NCBI GenBank assembly: GCA_018883105.1
Contig: VEQS01000008.1
Span: 1-34,040 of the forward strand
From: Phycisphaerales bacterium
Lineage (GTDB): Bacteria > Planctomycetota > Phycisphaerae > Phycisphaerales > SM1A02
Length of the DNA stretch: 34,040 bases
Direction of reading: 5' to 3'
In this document: piece by piece, positions 8,159 through 15,663 of the stretch
Layout: each line of letters opens with the position of its first letter
Numbering within the stretch: position 1 is the first letter of the stretch
The notes under the pieces: generated by a model
Databases searched by the model: none
The model's input: the letters and a program-made list of their open reading frames with translations, nothing else
What the model was told of the DNA's origin: nothing
Translations under genes and position numbers: made by a program

Positions 8159-9006
8159 CCGTCCTTCCTGGACCCGGCCTGGGCGCGCGCGGTCCCTGCG
8201 CGGGCGTCGGTTCGAGCGGCTCCCAGTGTATCGGGATCCGCGGGTCGCTCGGCACGGTGGAGCGCGCAGATGCCCATGGAGAGCGGCATCCACGAGCAGC
8301 CGGCGAACCCGGCCGCGGCCAGCATCCGCGAGAGGTCATCCGGCTGCGCGAAGGTGCTCACCGAGCGCGGCAGGTAGCGGTAGGCACCCGAGGTGTCCCG
8401 CGCGATCAGCGTGGCCGTGAGCGGCATCACGTGGCGCGTATAGGCGCCGCCGAGCCATCGGATGACGGGGTTTGCCGGATCGGCGAACTCGAGCACCACC
8501 AGTCGGCCGCCGGGGCGCAGGACACGCCGGAACTCGGCGATCGCACGCTCCGGCTGCGCGACGTTGCGGATGCCGAAGGCGATCGAGACCGCATCGAAGC
8601 TCCCGTCCTCGAACGGCAGCGCCATGGCATCGCCCTGCACGTACCGGACGCCGGCGCGGCCCGGCCGCGCGGACGTGCGCGTGGCCTTGTGCCGCGCGAT
8701 GTCGAGCATCTGGGGGGTGAAGTCGAGGCCGGTCACCTCGGCGGCGCCCGCGTCGGCGAAGGCCTCGGAGAGGTCGCCGGTGCCGCAGGCGCAGTCGAGC
8801 ACGCGGCTCCCGGGGCCGATCCCGGCCGCCCGGACGGCCGCCCGGCGCCAGCGCTGGTCCTGGAAGAAGGAGTGGACGCGGTTGTTCAGGTCGTAGCTGC
8901 GGGCGATCGCGGCGAACATCGCCTGCACCTTCCGGGCCTTCTCGGCGTCGGCGTGCGGGTCGCGCGCGAGCGCGTCCGGGGTCCAGACCGTGGCGTCCTT
9001 GGCCAT
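8155..9006 (-). CDS. ubiE: UbiE/MenG C-methyltransferase (quinone biosynthesis)
   Basis: A 283-residue SAM-dependent class I methyltransferase that methylates the ring of demethylmenaquinone (or a ubiquinone precursor), the last step of menaquinone synthesis. Evidence: the entry motif IARSYDLNNRVHSF, SAM motif I as RVLDCACGTGDLS, acidic loop VTGLDFTPQML, motif II LPFEDGSFDAVSIAFGIRNV and motif III VLRPGGRLVVLEFADP. The combination with FGIRN is characteristic of UbiE. An extra C-terminal tail of about 30 Ala/Arg/Asp-rich residues extends beyond the fold. The frame is open to an ATG at 9060, but ATG 9006 is preferred because TACCAT lies 7 nt before it. It is the first gene of a three-gene operon with ATGA overlaps. 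Confidence 0.92.
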   Translation of the reverse strand: MAKDATVWTPDALARDPHADAEKARKVQAMFAAIARSYDLNNRVHSFFQDQRWRRAAVRAAGIGPGSRVLDCACGTGDLSEAFADAGAAEVTGLDFTPQMLDIARHKATRTSARPGRAGVRYVQGDAMALPFEDGSFDAVSIAFGIRNVAQPERAIAEFRRVLRPGGRLVVLEFADPANPVIRWLGGAYTRHVMPLTATLIARDTSGAYRYLPRSVSTFAQPDDLSRMLAAAGFAGCSWMPLSMGICALHRAERPADPDTLGAARTDARAGTARAQAGSRKDG

Positions 9007-9013
9007 TTGGGCG

Positions 9014-9019
9014 ATGGTA
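9014..9019 (-). promoter_or_regulatory. candidate -10 box, leaderless start of ubiE
   Basis: On the minus strand this reads TACCAT, preceded by CC, and ends 7 nt before the ATG at 9006. No ribosome-binding site fits in the gap. The rest of the 174-bp gap up to the B12-domain gene at 9181 shows a possible GAAAGG ribosome-binding sequence about 13 nt before 9181 and nothing else I can support. Confidence 0.4.
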
Positions 9020-9180
9020 GGCGCATTCCGGGACCTTCCCGAGGCGTCCAAGTTGGCCATAACGGCGCCGAAGGTGTCCGAGAACGGCCATGCGCACCGG
9101 GGCTGTCGCGAACGCGCGGACTATCCCGATGCCACTCGTGCGCCGCCATCCGCGGCTCGACACGAAAGGCACCCACCACC

Positions 9181-9879
9181 ATGCACCTCGAATCCACGAT
9201 CGAACAGCTCTTCCACCTCGTCGCCTCCGGTGACCGTCGCCGCGCCCGCACCTTCGTCGCCGACCTGCTCGGCCGCGGCGTGCGCCCCGAGCGCCTGGCA
9301 AACGACGTGTTCTGGCCCGTGCACGAGATGCTGGTCAAGCTCTTCAAGCACGCGCAGATCTCGCGCCTCTCCTACAACTATGCCACGCGCACGCTGCGCC
9401 AGCTGGCCGACCAGGGTGCGCTCGCCTACGTCCGCGCGGAACGCCCGGCGGGCCGCGTGCTCCTGATGTGCGGCCCGACCGAGGGCGAGGAACTCGGCGC
9501 GCAGCTTGCCGTCGACCTGCTGGAAGCGGCGGGCCACGAGGTCTTCTTCGGCGGCGCCGGCGTCTCCAACGACGAGGTCATCGGCGAACTCGCACGCACC
9601 AAGCCGTCGGCCCTGGTGATGTGGGCCTCGGCGGCGGCCGATGCGCCGGCCATCCGCGGCCTGATCGACCAGCTGCGCGAGATCGGCGGCCACCCGAACC
9701 TGCGCATCATCTGCGGCGGCGGCGTCTTCAACCGGGCCGATGGACTGGCCCAGGAGATCGGCGCCCATGCCACGGCCTGCACCCCAGCGGCGCTGGTGGC
9801 GGCCCTGAACGCCCCGACCGACCCGACGCCCGCCGTGGCCTCCCGGCCCGCGGTCCGCCGGCTCCGCCAGGCGGCCTGA
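9181..9879 (+). CDS. B12-binding-domain protein with altered ligand motif
   Basis: A 232-residue cytoplasmic protein with the two-part layout of MerR-type or methionine-synthase-type cobalamin modules. An N-terminal helical cap (residues 5-80, with RARTFVADLLGRG and FWPVHEMLVKLFKH) is followed by a Rossmann-like B12-binding domain (90-205). The domain keeps RVLLMCGP, LAVDLLEAAGHEVFFGGAGV and the loop IICGGGVF, but the usual DxHxxG/ExHxxG, whose His coordinates cobalt, reads E101-G-E103-E-L-G106: the His is Glu. There is no DNA-binding helix-turn-helix, so it is not a complete CarH/LitR repressor. It could bind base-on cobalamin, another tetrapyrrole or nothing. A possible Shine-Dalgarno GAAAGG lies about 13 nt before the ATG. 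It is a single-gene unit, ending in a strong terminator. Confidence 0.85.
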   Translation: MHLESTIEQLFHLVASGDRRRARTFVADLLGRGVRPERLANDVFWPVHEMLVKLFKHAQISRLSYNYATRTLRQLADQGALAYVRAERPAGRVLLMCGPTEGEELGAQLAVDLLEAAGHEVFFGGAGVSNDEVIGELARTKPSALVMWASAAADAPAIRGLIDQLREIGGHPNLRIICGGGVFNRADGLAQEIGAHATACTPAALVAALNAPTDPTPAVASRPAVRRLRQAA

Positions 9880-9901
9880 CCGAACGCTCCTCTGACGATT
9901 G

Positions 9902-9944
9902 CACCCGCCCGCCGGCCACGACGGACCGGCGGGCGGGTGTTTTT
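9902..9944 (+). terminator. strong Rho-independent terminator
   Basis: A perfect 14-bp inverted repeat (9902-9915 with 9926-9939; left arm CACCCGCCCGCCGG) encloses a 10-nt loop and is followed by five T (9940-9944). It lies 22 bp after the stop of the B12-domain gene and before the ECF sigma operon. It is the only classical intrinsic terminator I see in the window. Confidence 0.92.
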
Positions 9945-10023
9945 GCGGCATGGGCGCCGGGGGACGGGCCATCGGGGTGGGGGCCCCGGGGAACGGGCCT
10001 GCAACCCCGGACGCGCCGCGCGG

Positions 10024-10029
10024 TACCTT
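10024..10029 (+). promoter_or_regulatory. candidate -10 box for the ECF sigma operon
   Basis: TACCTT ends 1 nt before an ATG at 10031 and 10 nt before a second in-frame ATG at 10040. If it is a -10 element, transcription would begin close to 10035-10040, which favours the second ATG. It is a weaker member of the TANNNT series (preceded by GG, not CC). Confidence 0.3.
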
Positions 10030-10039
10030 CATGCGCAGC

Positions 10040-10627
10040 ATGCTCTCGAAGGAACGAGAGGCCCAGCTGATCCGGCGCGCCCAGCGCGGCGACGGATCGG
10101 CAGTGGAGGAACTGATCCGCGCCCACCAGGGTGCGCTCTATGCATTCATGCTGCGGCTCTGCCACCGTGCCGACCTCGCCGAGGACATGGTGCAGGAGGC
10201 GTTCGTGCGGGTGCTGCGCAACATCGACCGCTTCGACCCGCGCTTTCGCTTCTCGACGTGGCTCTTCACGATCGCGCGACGGCTCTGGGTGAACCACCAG
10301 CAGAAGCTTCGCCCCGAGAGCGAGGGTGATGGCGTGGCAGCGTGGGCGTCCGAGGAGCCGCGCCCGGAAGACCTGATCGTCGAGGCCGAGCGGCGCGACC
10401 ACGTGCGCCGGATCATCGACGTCGCGGTGTCCTGCCTGAACCCGATCCAGCGCGAGCTGGTCACGCTGTTCCATGACCGTGCGTGGACCATCGAGGCGCT
10501 CAGCCGTCACTTCTCCCTCCCGGAGGGAACGATCAAGAGCCACCTGTTCCGCGCCCGCAAGCGCATGCAGGAGGCCATCACCCGCGACGAGTCCCTGGCA
10601 CGGCAGGCCGAGGAGGTCATGAAGTGA
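10040..10627 (+). CDS. ECF-type RNA polymerase sigma factor
   Basis: A 195-residue group IV sigma factor. Region 2 is clear: LIRAHQGALYAFMLRLC, DLAEDMVQEAFVRVLRNIDRF and FRFSTWLFTIARRLWVNHQ, the core-binding and -10 recognition helices. Region 4 follows a short acidic linker: LNPIQRELVTLFHDRAWTIEAL and SLPEGTIKSHLFRARKRMQEAI, the -35 recognition helix-turn-helix. There is no C-terminal extension. Two in-frame ATGs compete, 10031 (MRSM...) and 10040 (MLSKE...); the second is chosen because a TACCTT hexamer ends just before the first. The stop overlaps the next gene's GTG (GTGA), which is the usual place for a regulator of the sigma factor. The signal it answers is unknown. Confidence 0.9.
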   Translation: MLSKEREAQLIRRAQRGDGSAVEELIRAHQGALYAFMLRLCHRADLAEDMVQEAFVRVLRNIDRFDPRFRFSTWLFTIARRLWVNHQQKLRPESEGDGVAAWASEEPRPEDLIVEAERRDHVRRIIDVAVSCLNPIQRELVTLFHDRAWTIEALSRHFSLPEGTIKSHLFRARKRMQEAITRDESLARQAEEVMK

Positions 10628-11007
10628 CGCCGCACGATGCACGTGTTCCCGACGTGACCGAGGCCGTCATGTCCCGCCTTGGCTACTCCCGCGCGACCGA
10701 CGCGGCCGAGGCGCGCCGCGTGCGGCTTCGCCGCCGCGCGCTGCGTGCCGCGCAGGCCGGGGTGGTGCTGGGTGCGTGCGCGCTGGGCGTCGCATGGTGG
10801 TCGTCGACGCGCCCGGCGCCGTCTCAGCCTCCGGTCGCCGATGCGCTGCGCGGGTCGGTGTCGGGCGGCGTGGAGGTGCTCGGCTCGCTGCGCCTGGGCA
10901 TGCCGCGCGCCAAGGACGCCCCGGGCGTGCAGTCGGCCGATGCGGCCACGCCGGGAACCGCCGCTCCCGCCGCGGCGCCGGGCAGCACCGGCGTCCGTCC
11001 TTTCTGA
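10624..11007 (+). CDS. small single-pass membrane protein, possible anti-sigma partner
   Basis: A 127-residue protein starting at a GTG that overlaps the sigma-factor stop as GTGA, with a strong AGGAGGT ribosome-binding site at 10611-10617, 6 nt before it. The N-terminus (VTPHDARVPDVTEAVMSRLGY, then an Arg-rich stretch RRVRLRRRALRAA) should be cytoplasmic. One hydrophobic helix follows (QAGVVLGACALGVAWW), and the remaining 65 residues are Pro/Ala/Gly-rich and predicted outside. It has no zinc-binding HxxxCxxC motif of ZAS anti-sigma factors. An anti-sigma role is inferred from position and topology only. Confidence 0.7.
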   Translation: MTPHDARVPDVTEAVMSRLGYSRATDAAEARRVRLRRRALRAAQAGVVLGACALGVAWWSSTRPAPSQPPVADALRGSVSGGVEVLGSLRLGMPRAKDAPGVQSADAATPGTAAPAAAPGSTGVRPF

Positions 11008-11021
11008 TCCATCGAGCGTCC

Positions 11022-12524
11022 ATGGGACTGGCCCTTGCCGCGGTCGCCTGCGCTGCCGCCGCGGCGATTGCCGTGCCACCCGGCGACGGTGCCTTCGGCG
11101 GGCTGTCGGTCGCACCCGCCGATGCGCAGCTCGTGGTGCGCGTGCGCGACGGAAGGTCTCTGCGCTCGGATCCGGCGCTGGTGCCCCTCGAGGGTGCGCT
11201 TGCCGAGCTGGCGGGGTCGCGCACGCTCGAGGAAGGCTGGGACCGTCTCGCGGACACGCTCGGCCTCGCGCCCGACGCGCTGCTTGACCGGTTGTTCGGG
11301 ACGGACGCCGTGTACGTGGAGCGCGCGGCATCCGGCGCGGCTGCGGCCGAATGGGCGATCGTCACGCGTACCGATCCCGCGTTCCATGCCGAACTGGTCG
11401 AGCGGCTGAAGCCGGCGGCGGCGGCGGGCGGGCAGGCCGTGCTCGAGGTGCAGCGCGCGACCGTCGCGTGGCGGCCGCCGTGGCTCGTCATCGGACCGAC
11501 TGGACGCACCGGGCTGATGTCCGCGTGCGTGGCGCTCATGGAACGGCCTGACGCCGAGGGATCGATGCTGGCGCTGCCGGCCGCCGTGCCGCTCGCCGCG
11601 CAGGCGCCCGCGCCGGTGGAGGTGGCGTGGCTGCAGGATGGAAGCGGTGCCGTGGGCGGCTTCGGGGTGCGCATGCGCCCGCGCGGACTCACCGTCTCGG
11701 TGCGCGGCGTCGCGGGCCGATGGCCGCTGCGCGTCGCGTCAGGCTGGCCGGCGGACGGGACGCTGGCGACGGCCCTCGCGCGCGGATCGATCCTGGCGAC
11801 GAGCGGAAGCCCGTGGCGCGGGGCGCCGGACCCGGCGTGCCCCGTGGATGCGATCCTCGCCGAGGGCGGCATGGAGGACGCCATGTGGTCGAACCTCGGC
11901 GCGCGCATGGCGATGGTCGTGGGCGAACGGACGCTTCCGGAAAGCGGCATCCGCGTGCCCACGCTGGGCGTTGCGTTCGAGGTGCGCGACGCGCGCCTGG
12001 CCGAGCGCCAGTGGGACGGATGGGCGGCGCGCCTGGCCGCGCGCGTCGCAGCACGCGCAGGGCTTCCGGCGCCGGCCGCACCGCCGCGTGCGCCACGCGG
12101 CGCGGTGCGCGAGACCGATCTCTCGCCCATGCTGGCGGCGGCCTTCAGCGACCATCCGTTCGCGCGCGGCACGGACCTCTGCATGCAGTCGATCGAGGCG
12201 GCGGGTGCATCGTGGCAGCTCGTCGCCACCGACTGCGCGACGTGCGAGCGGATGGCGGAGGCCATGCGTGCGGCCGGCGGCGCGGCATCCATCGCCGTGG
12301 CAGACGAGGTCGGCGAACTCGGGGGCACGACGCTCGCGCGTCATGTCGCGTCGTGGCAGCCGGCCGCGTCGTCGTTCGCGCCGTCGTCGGCCGAGGCGTT
12401 CGCCCGCGGCGTGGCGCTTGCGGCGCGGCTGGCGGAGGCGGTCGACCGGGTGCGATGGAGGATCCGCGCGGGCGCGAACGGCACCATCGAGGGCGAGGTC
12501 GACGTCGACCTCTCGGCACCGTGA
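11022..12524 (+). CDS. exported protein of unknown function in ECF sigma operon
   Basis: A 500-residue protein with an N-terminal signal sequence, MGLALAAVACAAAAAIAVPP, and a mature part without further membrane helices. It begins with SVAPADAQLVVRVRDGRSLRSDP and contains DALLDRLFGTDAVYVERA and WAIVTRTDPAFHAELVERL, a pattern that resembles planctomycete surface proteins with repeated alpha/beta folds (DUF3352-like), but I cannot assign a family. Several Cys occur in pairs (CPVD, LCMQ, DCATC), possible disulphides. The start lies 14 nt after the previous stop with no obvious ribosome-binding site. The stop overlaps the tilS start as GTGA. Likely envelope-associated and controlled by the sigma factor; this is inference from the operon. 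Confidence 0.72.
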   Translation: MGLALAAVACAAAAAIAVPPGDGAFGGLSVAPADAQLVVRVRDGRSLRSDPALVPLEGALAELAGSRTLEEGWDRLADTLGLAPDALLDRLFGTDAVYVERAASGAAAAEWAIVTRTDPAFHAELVERLKPAAAAGGQAVLEVQRATVAWRPPWLVIGPTGRTGLMSACVALMERPDAEGSMLALPAAVPLAAQAPAPVEVAWLQDGSGAVGGFGVRMRPRGLTVSVRGVAGRWPLRVASGWPADGTLATALARGSILATSGSPWRGAPDPACPVDAILAEGGMEDAMWSNLGARMAMVVGERTLPESGIRVPTLGVAFEVRDARLAERQWDGWAARLAARVAARAGLPAPAAPPRAPRGAVRETDLSPMLAAAFSDHPFARGTDLCMQSIEAAGASWQLVATDCATCERMAEAMRAAGGAASIAVADEVGELGGTTLARHVASWQPAASSFAPSSAEAFARGVALAARLAEAVDRVRWRIRAGANGTIEGEVDVDLSAP

Positions 12525-13552
12525 GCGGTGCGGCGCGCGACGCGCTCTTGCTGGCCGCTGGGCGCCACCCGCTGGCCCGTGAGGTGGAGGCGGGGCTTGA
12601 CCGGGCGCGCGTCGAGCGTGGCGCACGGGTGCTGGTGGCCGCGAGCGGAGGCGCCGATTCCACGGCGCTCCTGGCGCTCGCGGCCGGGCTCGCCGCCCGC
12701 GGGCGGATCGAGGTGGCGGCCGGACACGTCGACCACGCGCTGCGCGCGGACAGCGCGCTTGACCGGGACGCGGCGGTGGCGTCGGCGGCGCGCCTTGGCG
12801 TCGGCTGCGCGGTGCGCACCCTGACGCTTGCGCCCGGGAGCGGGCTGCCCGCACGCGCACGCGAGGCGCGTTACCACGCGCTCGCCGAGTCGGCGCGCGA
12901 GGCGGGCTGCGGCATCGTGCTGGTCGCGCACCATGCCGACGACCAGGCGGAGACGATGCTGCTGGCGCTGGCGCGCGGGGCAGGGCTGGCGGGGCTCGGC
13001 GGCATGCCATCGCGGCGGCTGCTGGGGGACGGCGTGGCGCTGGTGCGGCCATGCCTGCGGATCGCGCGTGCGGCGCTGCGCTCGGCGTGCGCCGACCTGG
13101 GCCTCGCGTGGCGCGAGGATCCCGGCAACGCGCGCGACGATTCGCCGCGCGGGCGGGTGCGGCACGTGGTGCTGCCTGCGCTGGAGGCCGTGTCGCCCGG
13201 GGTCGCCGAACGCGCGGCGCGCACGGCGGAATTGCTCCGCGTGGGAGACGCCCTGCTCGGCGCGCACGTCGAGGCCATGCGCGCGCCCGACGGATCGGTG
13301 CCGAGGGCCGCGCTGCGCGGGGCTCCGGCGGCGCTGGCGGCCACCGCGGCCTGGATGCTCACGGGCGATTCACTGGACGATGCCGCGCGCTGGCAGGCGG
13401 CCGAGGCGGCGATCGACGGATCCACCGAGCCGCGTCGGTTCCCGCTCGCGGGCGGCGGCGTGCTGCGCGTCGATGCGCATGCGCTGCGTGTCGACCCTCA
13501 GGGCGCGGGCGCGGCGCCGCCCGATTCCGACGCGGCGCGGCAGCGGTCGTAG
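12521..13552 (+). CDS. tilS: tRNA(Ile)-lysidine synthase
   Basis: A 343-residue enzyme that attaches lysine to cytidine 34 of the CAU anticodon of tRNA-Ile2, using ATP, so that AUA is read correctly; it is normally essential. The N-terminal PP-loop ATPase motif is VLVAASGGADSTALLAL (SGGxDS), followed by AGHVDHALRADSALDRDA and LVAHHADDQAETMLLALARG, both typical of TilS. WREDPGNARDDSPRGRVRH matches the family's D-x-SN-x(3)-R-N-x-R region in degraded form. The C-terminus is shorter than the E. coli enzyme (432 residues). It starts at a GTG overlapping the previous stop and is the last gene of the ECF sigma operon. Its last 55 bp overlap the convergent MauE-like gene. Confidence 0.9.
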   Translation: MSGAARDALLLAAGRHPLAREVEAGLDRARVERGARVLVAASGGADSTALLALAAGLAARGRIEVAAGHVDHALRADSALDRDAAVASAARLGVGCAVRTLTLAPGSGLPARAREARYHALAESAREAGCGIVLVAHHADDQAETMLLALARGAGLAGLGGMPSRRLLGDGVALVRPCLRIARAALRSACADLGLAWREDPGNARDDSPRGRVRHVVLPALEAVSPGVAERAARTAELLRVGDALLGAHVEAMRAPDGSVPRAALRGAPAALAATAAWMLTGDSLDDAARWQAAEAAIDGSTEPRRFPLAGGGVLRVDAHALRVDPQGAGAAPPDSDAARQRS

Positions 13553-14442
13553 TCGGTCCAGGTCACGCAGGTGATGATGCCGTCCTCGACCCTGGCGATC
13601 GTCGGGGTGGTGATGATCCACCGGCGCTTCGCGGGCAGCTCGAGCATCTCGCAGCCCGCGCATGGCACGTCCTCGGCAATCTCCCCGGGGACAAACTCCT
13701 CGCCCGGTCCGTAGGGAACCTTGACCGCGATCACCGACCCGTCCTGCGGCCCGGCGAAGTAGGTGTCCATCACCTGGTGGCAGCGCCCGCACGACGGCCG
13801 GTAGAAGACGACCCACTTCGTTCCTGAGAGCGTGGCCGGCGTCAGCAACGGCACGTGCACCGCCACGCCCGCCTGCGCGAAGGTCTTGCCCGTCCACTGC
13901 GCGGGATCGAGCGCGATGGCCTCGACGCCCCCGGCCCCGAGCGTGACGTCGGTGCGCGGCGTCACCGTCATGCTGCCCGCGACGCCGAAGCTCAATGCCG
14001 CGAGCGTGACCAGTGCCATCGCACGCCACGGCGTGAACCGTGCGGGCGGCGGCGGCTCGGCCGCCGGTCGGTTGGAGAGGAGCCAGAGCCCGCTGCCGCC
14101 GAAGGCGAGTCCGAGGATCGGGCCGATCCACACGCGCCCCGGGAGGGCGCGGTTCCCGGGCGCGGCGATGATCGCGGAGAGCTCGGCGAGGGCGCTGAAG
14201 GCGAACGCGACGCAGGTGATCCACGCCACCGCGCGGGCGCGCCGCGCCGAGAGGAGCGCCAGCCCCGCGCCGAGCAGTTCGAACGCCGCCAGCAGCCGCA
14301 CGGCACGCTCCGGCCCGAGGCCGCCCTTCACGGAGAGGTTCGCGAGCCAGTTGGGCAGCGCGTCGGCGCCCATGCGGAACTCGACCGCCACGCAGGCGAG
14401 CAGGGCCAACGGCACGGCGATGCGGCAGAACGCGCGGGTCAT
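13498..14442 (-). CDS. DoxX/MauE-like membrane protein with C-terminal CxxC domain (second copy)
   Basis: A 314-residue protein. The first 160 residues form about five hydrophobic helices (for example VPLALLACVAVEF, LLGAGLALLS, AWITCVAFAFSALAEL, MALVTLAALSFGVAG) in a DoxX/MauE-like array. The C-terminal half is an extracytoplasmic thioredoxin-like domain with VVFYRPSCGRCHQVM (Cys218, Cys221), a second pair VPCAGCEML (Cys261, Cys264) and a third Cys292. It is a diverged paralogue of the gene before it; it lacks that protein's CGCFG signature in the membrane part. A role in disulphide exchange is inferred from the CxxC pairs. It starts 7 nt after the upstream stop, so the two form one operon. 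Its 3' end overlaps tilS by 55 bp. Confidence 0.75.
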   Translation of the reverse strand: MTRAFCRIAVPLALLACVAVEFRMGADALPNWLANLSVKGGLGPERAVRLLAAFELLGAGLALLSARRARAVAWITCVAFAFSALAELSAIIAAPGNRALPGRVWIGPILGLAFGGSGLWLLSNRPAAEPPPPARFTPWRAMALVTLAALSFGVAGSMTVTPRTDVTLGAGGVEAIALDPAQWTGKTFAQAGVAVHVPLLTPATLSGTKWVVFYRPSCGRCHQVMDTYFAGPQDGSVIAVKVPYGPGEEFVPGEIAEDVPCAGCEMLELPAKRRWIITTPTIARVEDGIITCVTWTDYDRCRAASESGGAAPAP

Positions 14443-14449
14443 GGTTGGT

Positions 14450-15580
14450 TCACCGCGCGCCGATCGCGGCACGCACGGCCTCGGCGTCCTCGGAGTTCGT
14501 GCACACGCCCACCACGACGCCGTCCTGCACCGTGAGCAGCACCGGGGTCGAGAAGACGTAGGTGATGCCCTTCGGGAACGCGGCCTTCGTGCACTGCATG
14601 CAGGGGTTCTCGAGCGGCTCGCCCGAGGCATCCGGCACGGCGATCGAGATGGTCGGGGCGGGAAGCGTGCTCCCGAAGTAGCGAAGCAGCAGCTCGTGGC
14701 AGTGGTCGCAGTCCTCGCGCATCAGGACCACGTGGTGGCGGCCGTCGTTCAGGTTGACCGGCAGCGGACGGATGATGAGCATGACCTCCTGCTCGTCGAG
14801 CCGCTTGCCCTTCCACGTCTCGAACTCCGGGGCGTACCAGGGCTGCGCGGTGGCGGGCATCGCGGGCCAGGGCCGGCTGGCGGCGGCGACCGGGGGCGTC
14901 GGTGCCGGCGGCGTGGCGACCGGCTCGGGCGACGGCGTCGGGGCGGGCGCCGGCGGCGCGGGTGGGGAGACGGCTGCGGGCGGCGCGGCAGCCACGTCTT
15001 CCAACACCACGGCCGCCTTCTGCGGCACCAGGAAGGCGATGGCGGCACCGATCGCGACCGCGATGGCACCCAGGCGCAGCACCGAGGGCGCCGGAGACGC
15101 TGGCATCGACGTGCGCTCGGCCGGAGGCAGGAAGAGAAGTCCCGCCAGGAGCGCCCCGTCGATCGCGATCATCACCGTGGGCGACGGGCCGCTGGCGCCG
15201 AAGCACCCGCACTGCGCGGCGCCGGAGGCGATCAGGATTCCGAGGATCAGGCAGAAGAGCCCCAGCACCGTTGCGCCCAGCCACCGGGCGACGCGCACCG
15301 GCCCGAGCATCATGGCCAGGGCGATGGCGAACTCGGCCGCCACCATCGCGCGCATCGCCGGGTCGAGGTAGCGCTCGCGCGGAATGCCCATGCCGGAGAC
15401 GAAGAGCCAGTCCGTGACGTCGGTGACGGGCTTCGGGAGGAGCTGGGGGTTGCGCTCCCAGAGCTTCACGGCACCGCCGGCGATGATCCACAGCGGCACG
15501 ATCACGCGCGCGAGCAGGGTGCCCGCGAGGGCGGTCGGCGAGACGGCGGATGGGGCGGCGGTGTCGTTGGTGGTGGCCAC
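14450..15580 (-). CDS. MauE/DoxX-like membrane protein with C-terminal CxxC domain (first copy)
   Basis: A 376-residue protein. Residues 20-190 hold about five membrane helices of the MauE/DoxX family, including the conserved QCGCFGASGPSP (Cys124, Cys126) characteristic of MauE-like proteins that handle disulphides. A Pro/Ala-rich linker (195-245, repeats of PAP/PTP) leads to a thioredoxin-like domain with VVLMREDCDHCHELLLRYF (Cys291, Cys294), a second pair ENPCMQCTKA (Cys327, Cys330) and Cys360. MauE is known from methylamine dehydrogenase maturation, but no mau genes are nearby, so a general periplasmic redox role is inferred. The GTG start is supported by AGGAG with a 7-nt spacing (15588-15592) and an upstream TACGAT. 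It is followed after 7 nt by its paralogue. Confidence 0.8.
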   Translation of the reverse strand: MATTNDTAAPSAVSPTALAGTLLARVIVPLWIIAGGAVKLWERNPQLLPKPVTDVTDWLFVSGMGIPRERYLDPAMRAMVAAEFAIALAMMLGPVRVARWLGATVLGLFCLILGILIASGAAQCGCFGASGPSPTVMIAIDGALLAGLLFLPPAERTSMPASPAPSVLRLGAIAVAIGAAIAFLVPQKAAVVLEDVAAAPPAAVSPPAPPAPAPTPSPEPVATPPAPTPPVAAASRPWPAMPATAQPWYAPEFETWKGKRLDEQEVMLIIRPLPVNLNDGRHHVVLMREDCDHCHELLLRYFGSTLPAPTISIAVPDASGEPLENPCMQCTKAAFPKGITYVFSTPVLLTVQDGVVVGVCTNSEDAEAVRAAIGAR

Positions 15581-15587
15581 GGGAAGG

Positions 15588-15604
15588 CTCCTCGTCGCAT
15601 CGTA
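15588..15604 (-). promoter_or_regulatory. ribosome-binding site and candidate -10 box of the MauE-like operon
   Basis: On the minus strand, AGGAG (15592-15588) sits 7 nt before the GTG at 15580. TACGAT, preceded by CC, occupies 15604-15599, 18 nt before the start. Unlike other leading genes here, this one therefore would have a short leader with a proper ribosome-binding site. The 83-bp divergent gap holds no -10-like hexamer that I can see for the photolyase gene on the other side. Confidence 0.45.
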
Positions 15605-15663
15605 GGGGCGTCCCGGCAGGCACGCCCGAATCCGTCCCCGGACCCTTCGCGAACCCGGCTCCG

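Noticed and set aside
14450-15580. Methylamine dehydrogenase maturation (mauE) function
   Set aside because: CGCFG fits MauE-like proteins, but no mauA, mauB or mauD genes are nearby and the extra thioredoxin-like domain is not part of MauE; the specific role is not supported.
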